Source of the DNA: an uncultured Tannerella sp.
GTDB taxonomy: Bacteria; Bacteroidota; Bacteroidia; Bacteroidales; Tannerellaceae
DNA: 6,336 bases
Assembly: GCA_938036405.1 (NCBI GenBank)
Contig: CALHPT010000214.1
Span: 1 to 6,336 of the forward strand
Reading direction: 5' to 3'
Shown: piece after piece, positions 1 to 6,055 of the stretch
Numbering within the stretch: position 1 is the first letter of the stretch
How the letters are laid out: every line of letters starts with the position of its first letter
Position numbers and translations under genes: made by a program
The notes under the pieces: generated by a model
Database searches by the model: none
What the model was told of the DNA's origin: nothing
What the model saw: only the letters and a program-made list of their open reading frames with translations

Positions 1-9
1 GGCGCTGCG

Positions 10-288
10 TCAGCGTATCTCCTCATAATCGACGTATTCGCCTTCATTGTCGGCAAAGACTTTCTTACGGTGAGATGCCGTTTCATCCTCCTCGATATAG
101 GTCCGAGAGGAAGATGACCGCGACGAGGCGCCCGGCCGACTGCTACCGGCCGAGGAGTATGGATTGCCCGAGGTATAGGAGGTGCGGTCGCTGAAAAAAA
201 GCGCTCTGATTATGCGGAGCACGGATGTACCGAGCATCACAACGACGAACACAACGACGAACACGAGAAATAGAAAAAACGTAAGCAT
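10..288 (-). CDS. DUF4834 family small membrane protein
   Basis: A 92-residue protein of unknown function. Residues 2-26 form one very hydrophobic membrane segment (runs of F, L and V). A serine/arginine-rich, low-complexity stretch follows (about 34-62), then an acidic and basic tail with KKVFADNEGEYVDYEEIR at the extreme C-terminus. That order (N-terminal anchor, disordered linker, conserved EGEYVDxEE tail) is what I know of the Bacteroidota DUF4834 family. The predicted topology is a single anchor with the tail probably in the cytoplasm. I chose the ATG at 288 over one at 318: the upstream ATG would add ten polar residues before the membrane segment and lies inside the promoter -7 box at 316-323. 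It is divergent from the aquaporin gene. No function can be assigned from sequence. Confidence is high that it is a gene and good for the family. Confidence 0.8.
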   Translation of the reverse strand: MLTFFLFLVFVVVFVVVMLGTSVLRIIRALFFSDRTSYTSGNPYSSAGSSRPGASSRSSSSRTYIEEDETASHRKKVFADNEGEYVDYEEIR

Positions 289-315
289 AATATGGGTTCT
301 GGTTTTTTGTGCGGG

Positions 316-346
316 CAAAAGTAGGGTGTTAAATCCGGGAGACAGA
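316..346 (-). promoter_or_regulatory. Candidate Bacteroidota promoter for the DUF4834 gene
   Basis: On the minus strand TACTTTTG (323-316) fits the Bacteroidota -7 consensus TAnnTTTG exactly. TCTG at 346-343, one base off the -33 consensus TTTG, lies 19 bp upstream, which is the expected spacing. Transcription would start near 309, leaving a leader of about 20 nt before the ATG at 288. The same eight bases form the box before the DUF3256 gene. Confidence 0.55.
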
Positions 347-357
347 GTGATCCCCCT

Positions 358-365
358 TACCTTTG
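358..365 (+). promoter_or_regulatory. Candidate -7 box for the aquaporin gene
   Basis: TACCTTTG matches the Bacteroidota -7 consensus TAnnTTTG exactly and lies 34 bp before the aquaporin ATG, predicting a leader of about 28 nt. No good TTTG is seen at the -33 position (the region near 334-338 reads tccgg), so this would be a weaker or activator-assisted promoter than the divergent one. Confidence 0.45.
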
Positions 366-399
366 CCGTCGATTCAAAACCATTAACTGTTTTCTCATT

Positions 400-1095
400 A
401 TGAAAAAGTATTTAGCAGAGATGATTGGCACGATGGTGCTGGTCTTGATGGGCTGCGGCGTGGCTGTCAGCCTGAATTGTTCGTCGGACTGCGCCGACAC
501 AGCCAACGCAGGCACAGTCCTTGGCACGGCGCTGGCGTTCGGCCTCTCCGTAGTCGCGATGGCTTACACCATTGGAGGAATCTCGGGCTGCCACATTAAT
601 CCCGCCATTACGCTGGGCATGCTCATCAGTCGGCGGATAAGCCCGAAGGACGCGGGTATGTATATGCTGTTTCAGGTTATCGGTGCCGTCATCGGGTCGT
701 GCATACTGTGGCTGCTGACGTCGGGCACGGAGTCGCTCGCGGGCGGCACGGGAGCCAACGATTTGCAGAGTGGCATTTCGGTTATGAGCGGACTGCTGGC
801 CGAGGTCTTCTTCACCTTTGTCTTTGTGCTTGTCGTGCTGGGCGCAACGGCCCGGACGAATGGCGCAACGTCGGGCTTTGCTGGCTTGGCCATCGGCCTC
901 GCGCTCGTGCTCGTTCACCTCGTTTGCATCCGTTACACGGGTACGTCCGTCAACCCGGCACGCTCCATCGGCCCGGCGCTCTTCCAGGGCGGATCGGCAC
1001 TGGCCAACTTGTGGATCTTCATCGTCGGCCCGTTCGTCGGTGCGACGCTGGCAGCCATCGTGTGGCGCGTCGTTGATACAGACAAGGCAGCCTAA
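400..1095 (+). CDS. aqpZ: Aquaporin Z-type water channel (MIP family)
   Basis: A 231-residue inner-membrane channel of the major intrinsic protein family, the usual length for bacterial AqpZ. It has six membrane segments and two half-helices carrying the NPA motifs at N67-P68-A69 (in SGCHINPAITLG) and N185-P186-A187 (in TSVNPARS). Aligned by eye to E. coli AqpZ (F43, H174, T183, R189), the constriction residues are F47, H173, T182 and R188. That is the orthodox water-selective filter; a glycerol facilitator would have a wider one with glycine in place of the histidine. The expected role is rapid passive water flux during osmotic change. A loop after helix 1 contains NCSSDCADTANAG, with two cysteines (C27, C31) absent from E. 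coli AqpZ. The start at 400 begins the first helix directly and follows an A+T-rich leader without a Shine-Dalgarno sequence. The gene is monocistronic, with its own -7 box upstream and a hairpin terminator downstream. Confidence 0.95.
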   Translation: MKKYLAEMIGTMVLVLMGCGVAVSLNCSSDCADTANAGTVLGTALAFGLSVVAMAYTIGGISGCHINPAITLGMLISRRISPKDAGMYMLFQVIGAVIGSCILWLLTSGTESLAGGTGANDLQSGISVMSGLLAEVFFTFVFVLVVLGATARTNGATSGFAGLAIGLALVLVHLVCIRYTGTSVNPARSIGPALFQGGSALANLWIFIVGPFVGATLAAIVWRVVDTDKAA

Positions 1096-1117
1096 CATCA
1101 GGCACATCTAACACACC

Positions 1118-1157
1118 AAAATCCCCGGCATACAAGCACGTATGTCGGGGATTTTTT
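1118..1157 (+). terminator. Hairpin terminator between convergent genes
   Basis: AAAATCCCCGGCATAC (1118-1133) pairs with GTATGTCGGGGATTTT (1140-1155) over 16 bp with one G-U pair and a 6-nt loop (aagcac). A run of six T follows on the plus strand. It lies 22 bp after the aquaporin stop and 27 bp after the LRR gene stop on the other strand. The plus orientation is the strong one. On the minus strand the tail has only four U, so it may act both ways but less well for the LRR gene. Confidence 0.9.
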
Positions 1158-1184
1158 CATCTATCGATTGTGAGTTAAAAGGGC

Positions 1185-2666
1185 TCACTCCACCACCACC
1201 TTGCGCGCCGTGCCATCGCTGAAGGAGACGATATAGAGGCCGGGCGGGAGCGCCAGGCTGGCTTCGCCGCGCTGGACGCGGAGCGTGCCGACTTGCACGC
1301 CCGTCAAGGTGTACACACGCGCCGTCAGGGGGCGTTCGGAGGTGACGATGAGCAGTCCGCGCTCGGAGTGCACCGTCGGACGGGCATCGTTGGCGGCGAG
1401 GAGCACGTTGGCTGTGGGCGCGGTGAGCGTCACGTCGTACGTGAGCGTGAGGTTCGGATAAGCCGCGTTCGTCACCTCGCAGGTGAGCGTGCGGCCGGCC
1501 AGCGCGGCCGGAAAAGTGAAGCGCCCCTCCCGCGCCGTAGTCGGGGTGATCTCTGCAGTACCGTCGCACCAGGTGTAAACCGACGTGGTGCCCTGCACGG
1601 CATATTCACTCGAGAGGTTCACCGCGTCAGCCGGCGCCGTGAGCGATCGTCGCGCCTGTGGTTGGTACGAGTGGAGGTACATCGGCTTGGGCAGCGTGGA
1701 GAAGGTGAAGCGGTTTGACTCGCACATGATCTTCAGCTTCTTCAGCGGCAGCAGCGGCAACTTGAGCGTGTGCATACCGTTGTTCATCGTTGAGATGAAG
1801 TCGATGTAGGGGCAAGCGGAGACGTCAAGCTCGGCAATGGAGTTATTGTAGAGCGGCAGGTTTTGCAATGCGCGACAATCGGAGAGGTCGAGCTTGGTCA
1901 GCTTGTTATCGTAGGCCGAAAGGCGCATGAGCGACTTACACCCCTTGACGTTCAGCTCCGTCAGCTGGTTGTCGTAGCAGAGGAGTTGCTGCAGATCGGC
2001 GTGGTTCGAGACGTCGATACGCTTCAATTTATTGCTGCGTACGGAGACGAGCTTGAGGTGTGGATTGTGTGAGAAATCGATCTCTTCCAGCTTGCATTTG
2101 GCGGCATAAAACTCCGTCAGGAGTGGGTTGTTCGAGATGTCGAAGCGCGTGAACGGATTACCGCTCAGGCAGAGGAACGTGAGGCGTGTATTGCGCGTCA
2201 CGTCGAGCGTAGAGAGGCGGTTGTAGCGGCAGCAGAAGTGCTGGAGATTGACGTTCGTGGTGATGTCCATGCGCGTCAGCTCGTTGGTGTAGCAATCGAC
2301 GTGGACCAGCGCCGAGTCGCGCGTCAGAAGTAGCGATGTGAGGCTGTTCATCTGACAACGCAGCTCACGCAGCGAGTCGAAGTCGGAGAGATCCAGATCG
2401 CCCGCCAAATATTTGTCGTCCCATTTAATCGCCGTCAGCCTTCCGTCCGCGCCCCAGGTCAGGCCTGTAACCGTGGCCCAGTCGATCGCGTTGGTGTCGG
2501 CAATGCCTAATTGCTGGTAGTTTTTCTTGCCCTCATCGGCAGCGTTTTGCCGCAAGAAGGCCTTCAGTTTTGTCGTCTCGCCGGCATGAAAAGACTGCCC
2601 CACGAGGCGCGTGGCACACGTGAGGCAGACCATTGCGGCGAGCAACGTGATGGCTCGCTTTTTCAT
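1185..2666 (-). CDS. Secreted leucine-rich repeat protein with T9SS C-terminal sorting domain
   Basis: A 493-residue exported protein. Residues 1-24 form a signal peptide ending near VGQ. Residues 28-97 look like an N-terminal cap. About ten 21-residue leucine-rich repeats follow (98-307, pattern LxxLxCxxNxLTxLDVSxNx), with a degenerate last one to about 325. Residues about 340-416 are probably a beta-sandwich (Ig-like) linker (VYTWCDGT ... TLTCEVTN). Residues about 430-493 fit the type A T9SS sorting domain: GLLIVTSE, ARVYTLTGVQVG, SLALPPGLYIV and terminal KVVVE. In that family the domain is removed at the outer membrane and the protein is anchored or released. The repeat type matches internalin-J-like LRRs, including cysteines in register (C104, C125, C146, C230). 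A role in surface binding or adhesion is inferred. It starts 12 bp after the M13 peptidase stop, with no promoter seen between them, so co-transcription is likely. Confidence 0.9.
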   Translation of the reverse strand: MKKRAITLLAAMVCLTCATRLVGQSFHAGETTKLKAFLRQNAADEGKKNYQQLGIADTNAIDWATVTGLTWGADGRLTAIKWDDKYLAGDLDLSDFDSLRELRCQMNSLTSLLLTRDSALVHVDCYTNELTRMDITTNVNLQHFCCRYNRLSTLDVTRNTRLTFLCLSGNPFTRFDISNNPLLTEFYAAKCKLEEIDFSHNPHLKLVSVRSNKLKRIDVSNHADLQQLLCYDNQLTELNVKGCKSLMRLSAYDNKLTKLDLSDCRALQNLPLYNNSIAELDVSACPYIDFISTMNNGMHTLKLPLLPLKKLKIMCESNRFTFSTLPKPMYLHSYQPQARRSLTAPADAVNLSSEYAVQGTTSVYTWCDGTAEITPTTAREGRFTFPAALAGRTLTCEVTNAAYPNLTLTYDVTLTAPTANVLLAANDARPTVHSERGLLIVTSERPLTARVYTLTGVQVGTLRVQRGEASLALPPGLYIVSFSDGTARKVVVE

Positions 2667-2678
2667 TTCAATGATGTA

Positions 2679-4721
2679 TTACCAAATCGTTACACGTTTC
2701 TCTTTCGGGATAAACATGGGGCTGCTTTCGGTGATGCCAAAAGCCTCATACCATGCGTCAATTTGCGGCAACTCGCCGTTGACACGCCACTTGCCCAGCG
2801 CGTGCGGATCAGTCTTCGTGCGACGCAAAATCTCCTCATCGCGGATGTTACCCGCCCAAACGAAGGCGTAAGCCAGGAAGAAGCGCTGATCGGGCGTAAA
2901 GCCGAGTTTATCCTCCTGCGGTTTGCCGGCAGTGGCCTCCTTGAAGGCTTGGTAAGCGATCTGCAAGCCGCCGAAGTCGGCCAGCGTTTCGCCGAGTGTA
3001 AACTTTCCGTTGGCGTGTACACCGGGAGCCACGTAGATGCTGTCATAGAAGTCTGACATCACCTTGGCGCGCTCGTTGAACTTCTTTCCGTCGGCTTCCG
3101 TCCACCAGTTCTTCAGGTTGCCGTCCTTATCGAACTGGCGTCCCTGATCGTCGAATCCGTGTGTCATCTCGTGACCAATCACAACGCCGATGGCTCCGTA
3201 ATTGAAGGCGTCGTCTGCCTGCATATCAAAGAAGGGATATTGCAGGATGCCAGCCGGGAAGCAGATCTCGTTCGTCGTCGGGTTATAATACGCATTGACC
3301 GTCTGGGGCGTCATGTGCCACTCGTCGCGATCTACCGGTTTCGTAGCCTTGTCGAGCATCTCACGCATGGCAAAACGGCTGACGCGCTCCATGTTCGCCC
3401 AATACGTCTCCTCGGGCTTGATTTCTAACGACGAGTAATCTTTCCACTTGTCCGGATAGCCGATCTTTACGTAAAACGCATTCAGCTTTTCCAGCGCCTT
3501 TTGCTTCGTCTCGTCGCTCATCCATTCCAGCTTTTCGATACGCTTAGCGTAAGCCTTCTGCAAGTTATGCACCAAGTTCACCATGCGTTCCTTCGATGCG
3601 GGTGGAAAGTATTTCTCCACGTAAAGCTGGCCCACGGCCTCACCCAGACCGCCACTCACGCTGCCTTGCGCACGCTTCCAACGCGGTTGCATCTCTGTCT
3701 TGCCAGAGAGAACGCGGCCATAGAAGTCAAAATTCTGCGCATACACCGCATCACTCAGCATGGGGGCTGCGTCGTCAATCAACTTCCACGTCAGGTAAGC
3801 CTTGATGGCTGATAGGGGCTCGGCGGCGATCACCTTCGAGACTTCCTTCATCGGCTCCTCTTGCGAGACGGACAGCTCCTTCACGTCCACCTTGAGTGTG
3901 GCCAAAAACTTCGTCCAGTCGATGTTCGGCACCAGTTTCTGCAGGCCGCTGACCGGCATCTTGTGATAGTTCGCATACGGATCGCGGCGTTTCACCTTGT
4001 CGAAGTGCGACCGGGCCAGTCGGGTCTCGATACGCATCACGTCCTCCATGTACTTCCGTGCGTCGGCCTTCGAATAGCCGAAAAGCTCGAACATTTTCAC
4101 CACGTGTTCCTTGAAGGCCTCGCGGATCTTCTTCGTGCTCTCGTCGTTCTCGAGGTAATAATCGCGCTCGCCAAGCGAGAGGCCGCCCTGGTACGTGGCG
4201 AAAATGTTGCGCTTGCTATCCATCACATCCGCACCGACGTAAACGCCGAAGAACGGGTCCACGCCCATGAGCATCAGCTCCGGTATAAATGTGGACAGCT
4301 CTTTCTTGTCCTTGATGGCGTTGACGCGGTCGATCCACGGCTTGAGCGGTGCCACACCCTCGGCATTGCGCCGCGTGCTGTCCATCGCCAGGTTGTAGAG
4401 GTCGCCGATCTTCTGCGCCACCGTGCCTCGCTCGTTCTTCCGTCCTGCAATATCCTCGATCAGCGCCTTGAGCTGCTCGCGGTTGTTTTCCGACAGCATG
4501 TCGAACGATCCGAAACGCGAATACTCGCCCGTCAGCGGGTGTGTTTTCATCCAGCCACCGCAGGCATACTGATAAAAATCGACGGCAGGATCCGCCGTCT
4601 TGTCCAAATTTTCGATGCGGATACCCGCATCCCCAGTCGGCGTCGCGGCCGGCTGTGCTTGTGCATTTCCTGTCATCATCAATGGAATGATTACTGCTAC
4701 TTGTAAATACTTTCGATTCAT
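2679..4721 (-). CDS. pepO: M13 family zinc metalloendopeptidase (neprilysin/PepO-like)
   Basis: A 680-residue exported endopeptidase that should cleave oligopeptides. A signal peptide ends at NAQA (about residue 22). The M13 N-terminal domain spans about 43-410, opening with the family motif FYQYACGGW (49-57); the catalytic domain spans about 470-678. The zinc site is HEMTH (H517, E518 catalytic, H521), with E578 as third ligand and D582 in GETLADFGG. NAYY (476-479) and ICFPAGILQYPFF match the substrate-binding segment. H640 and R646, six residues apart, match neprilysin H711 and R717. The C-terminus VTIW matches the conserved end of the family. All catalytic residues are present and the length is normal for bacterial PepO. 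Only two cysteines (C54, C487) are seen. It may stay periplasmic or become membrane-associated; no T9SS domain is visible. Porphyromonas gingivalis PepO, of this family, processes endothelin precursors, but I do not claim that substrate here. The gene is first of a pair with the LRR gene. Confidence 0.95.
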   Translation of the reverse strand: MNRKYLQVAVIIPLMMTGNAQAQPAATPTGDAGIRIENLDKTADPAVDFYQYACGGWMKTHPLTGEYSRFGSFDMLSENNREQLKALIEDIAGRKNERGTVAQKIGDLYNLAMDSTRRNAEGVAPLKPWIDRVNAIKDKKELSTFIPELMLMGVDPFFGVYVGADVMDSKRNIFATYQGGLSLGERDYYLENDESTKKIREAFKEHVVKMFELFGYSKADARKYMEDVMRIETRLARSHFDKVKRRDPYANYHKMPVSGLQKLVPNIDWTKFLATLKVDVKELSVSQEEPMKEVSKVIAAEPLSAIKAYLTWKLIDDAAPMLSDAVYAQNFDFYGRVLSGKTEMQPRWKRAQGSVSGGLGEAVGQLYVEKYFPPASKERMVNLVHNLQKAYAKRIEKLEWMSDETKQKALEKLNAFYVKIGYPDKWKDYSSLEIKPEETYWANMERVSRFAMREMLDKATKPVDRDEWHMTPQTVNAYYNPTTNEICFPAGILQYPFFDMQADDAFNYGAIGVVIGHEMTHGFDDQGRQFDKDGNLKNWWTEADGKKFNERAKVMSDFYDSIYVAPGVHANGKFTLGETLADFGGLQIAYQAFKEATAGKPQEDKLGFTPDQRFFLAYAFVWAGNIRDEEILRRTKTDPHALGKWRVNGELPQIDAWYEAFGITESSPMFIPKEKRVTIW

Positions 4722-4754
4722 ATTTATGATTGATAAAGTGAACTCTCTCTCGTG

Positions 4755-4762
4755 GAAAGCTA
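4755..4762 (-). promoter_or_regulatory. Weak candidate -7 box for the M13 peptidase gene
   Basis: On the minus strand TAGCTTTC (4762-4755) matches seven of eight positions of TAnnTTTG and lies 33 bp before the ATG at 4721, a distance close to that of the other promoters in this window. No -33 TTTG is present and the box overlaps the inverted repeat at 4760-4803. The alternative is read-through from the DUF3256 gene. Confidence 0.25.
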
Positions 4763-4803
4763 AAAACGAAAACTTCCGCCGGAGCTTTGCTTTTCGTTTT
4801 TAG
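4760..4803 (-). terminator. Inverted repeat overlapping the DUF3256 stop codon, possible terminator or attenuator
   Basis: CTAAAAACGAAAA (4760-4772) and TTTTCGTTTTTAG (4791-4803) are perfect 13-bp inverted arms around an 18-nt loop. In the minus-strand transcript the DUF3256 stop codon TAA (4802-4800) is inside the 5' arm and the 3' arm is U-rich. The stem is A+T-rich and lacks a separate U-tract after it, so it is not a textbook terminator; partial termination or mRNA 3'-end protection is possible. Confidence 0.5.
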
Positions 4804-5456
4804 TTCTCCTCAAAGCGCCCGTTGCGCCACGTGTAAACCTTCTTTTCATCGCTAAAAAACCGCTTCGCCTTCTCCTGCAACGCCTTGTTGAAATACTTCG
4901 GAGTCCTGTATATCACGCTCAGCGTCGGTCCGTCGGCAGAGAGCAGATAGCGGAACAGGTTCATGTCTGCCGCCGCACGGATCTCACGAAAATCCTCCGA
5001 CGTCGTGTCCGCGTCTGCCCGCAGGAAGTCCGTCATCGTAGCCGGGCGATACATCCCTTCGGCCGGCAGTGGCGTCCAGTCCGTAGTGAAAAACTCAACC
5101 CGACTGTCTTGCGCCTGCATAGGCACCTCAACCGTCGTAACCAAGCAGACCACATACGTATGATTCACCAGTGGCAGTCGCCGTATTTCGATAAACATCC
5201 CTTCGCTCGTCTCCACCCACAGGTAGTCGTCCGTCATTTTCCATATTTCGGCACTGCCACCCATCTCGTTTGCGACCTGAGCCTTTTCTCCGGCCCGTTG
5301 CATGTCCACGAGCGCCTTGCGGCTCGCCGCATTGAGTAAAACCAACTGCGCATCGGGCATCTTCAAAAAAAGTTCCGCCACGTCCTGCGCCTGCGCAGCC
5401 ACCGACACAGCCGCTGCCAAAAGCATAGCGATCCAACGCTTCCTCATTGTCTTCAT
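4800..5456 (-). CDS. DUF3256 family exported protein
   Basis: A 218-residue exported protein of unknown function. The signal peptide (RKRWIAMLLAAAVSVAAQAQ) ends at about residue 24. The mature part matches the Bacteroidota family DUF3256 as I know it: LFLKMPDAQLVLL at 29-41, a segment about MGGSAEIWKMTDDYLWVET (65-83), and later DWTPLP (126-131). It has no membrane segment beyond the signal and no catalytic motif that I recognise, so it is probably periplasmic. The open frame extends back to an ATG at 5693, but that extension crosses the promoter and G+C-rich repeats, is low-complexity, and would bury the signal peptide, so I reject it. Two starts remain: 5456 (chosen) and 5447, the latter with AAGGA eight bases upstream. 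It has its own promoter and is followed after 78 bp by the M13 gene on the same strand, with an inverted repeat over its stop codon. Confidence 0.85.
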   Translation of the reverse strand: MKTMRKRWIAMLLAAAVSVAAQAQDVAELFLKMPDAQLVLLNAASRKALVDMQRAGEKAQVANEMGGSAEIWKMTDDYLWVETSEGMFIEIRRLPLVNHTYVVCLVTTVEVPMQAQDSRVEFFTTDWTPLPAEGMYRPATMTDFLRADADTTSEDFREIRAAADMNLFRYLLSADGPTLSVIYRTPKYFNKALQEKAKRFFSDEKKVYTWRNGRFEEN

Positions 5457-5485
5457 CCTTCGAATTACTGATTTTTTACGGGTGC

Positions 5486-5497
5486 CAAAAGTACAAA
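5486..5497 (-). promoter_or_regulatory. Promoter -7 box for the DUF3256 gene
   Basis: On the minus strand TACTTTTG (5493-5486) matches TAnnTTTG exactly and is identical to the box before the DUF4834 gene. An extra TTTG (5497-5494) abuts it. No TTTG is seen at -33. Transcription would start near 5479, giving a leader of about 22 nt to the ATG at 5456, and ruling out the longer reading frame starting at 5693. Confidence 0.55.
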
Positions 5498-5518
5498 CTC
5501 CCCCTTTGCATAGCTGGC

Positions 5519-5648
5519 GCCCCATCCCACCTCGTCGAAGCCCCACCATTTTGCCCGATGCGCCATGCCGCCGCGTCGAAGCCCCATCCTTTCCTGCGAC
5601 GCGCCATCCCTCGCCCGCTAAGCCTCCAGATTTATTTTCCGCTGGCAT
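5519..5648. repeat. G+C-rich 41-42 bp imperfect tandem repeats (left block)
   Basis: Two units, 5524-5565 and 5565-5606, agree at 32 of 42 positions by hand alignment and share CGTCGAAGCCCCA (5533-5545 and 5574-5586, exactly 41 bp apart). A third, decayed unit follows (5606-5648, about half identical, keeping AAGCC and ATTT). Within each unit a half-repeat near 21 bp is visible (GCCCCAYC at 5519, 5540 and 5581; GCGCCAT at 5560 and 5601). The block sits just upstream of the DUF3256 promoter. Since 41 is not a multiple of three, it is unlikely to be coding. Confidence 0.75.
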
Positions 5649-5931
5649 CTCCCCATGTATAGCCGAACTATCTTGTATATATCCAGCATCCACATCATGC
5701 GTATGTCTTCATTCTTTCCATGAAATACGATCTACATCTTGTATAGCCTACTATTCTAATAGATTCATCAGATAAGCATACTGCATGCTCATTCTTTCGT
5801 CTGTCATTTTCGCATATACATAGTGTCTAAGTAATCATTTATCTATCAATATATATCATACATATCGTCTAAGTCAAATAGATGAAAGAAAGAATATCTA
5901 TACATAGTGTATGAAAATAAATTCCATCAAC

Positions 5932-5947
5932 GTGTATAGCTATACAC
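5932..5947. repeat. 16-bp perfect palindrome
   Basis: GTGTATAGCTATACAC reads the same on both strands. It spans the junction of the units starting at 5901 and 5943, joining the tail of one to the TACAC core of the next, so it may be a by-product of the array or a separate dimer-binding site. Confidence 0.6.
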
Positions 5948-5981
5948 TATGACTGTATATATTATCTATCGGATTTTATAG

Positions 5982-5998
5982 TTATACACTATGTATAA
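5982..5998. repeat. Best dyad of the 42-bp array (operator-like)
   Basis: TTATACA-cta-TGTATAA has two 7-bp arms in perfect inverted symmetry about a 3-bp centre. It is the most symmetrical example of the array core. Units at 5733 (TACA-tct-TGTA) and 5901 (ATACA-tag-TGTAT) keep shorter perfect arms and 5775 has a compensated version (GCA-tac-TGC). Such a shape fits a site for a dimeric DNA-binding protein, by inference only. Confidence 0.55.
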
Positions 5999-6055
5999 GC
6001 ATTATATCTGGTATATCTATTCTCTATACATCAATTCAAGTCTCCAAAGAATAGC

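Noticed and set aside
412..1107. Long minus-strand frame of 231 codons opposite the aquaporin gene
   Set aside because: It mirrors a clear aquaporin with both NPA motifs; its translation is rich in R, D, A and H with no family resemblance, as expected for the antisense of G+C-rich coding DNA.
1293..1718. Plus-strand frame of 141 codons opposite the LRR gene
   Set aside because: It is antisense to the well-supported Ig-like and T9SS domains and lacks any recognisable domain.
3861..4706. Plus-strand frame of 281 codons opposite the M13 peptidase gene
   Set aside because: It lies wholly within the peptidase gene on the other strand, has no recognisable domain, and is explained by G+C-rich antisense.
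5457..5693. N-terminal extension of the DUF3256 protein to an ATG at 5693
   Set aside because: It would cross the -7 box and the repeats, give a low-complexity G/R/A-rich leader, and place the signal peptide at residue 83.
5982..5991. DnaA box and replication origin in the A+T-rich island
   Set aside because: TTATACACT is one base from the DnaA consensus TTATNCACA, but only one such match is seen, the other units diverge, and no dnaA, dnaN or parAB gene is in view.
5899..5997. Invertible promoter flanked by inverted repeats TATACATAGTGTAT (5899-5912) and ATACACTATGTATA (5984-5997)
   Set aside because: The 14-bp arms are perfect, but they are explained as two cores of the 42-bp array; no -7 box lies between them and no invertase gene is present in the window.
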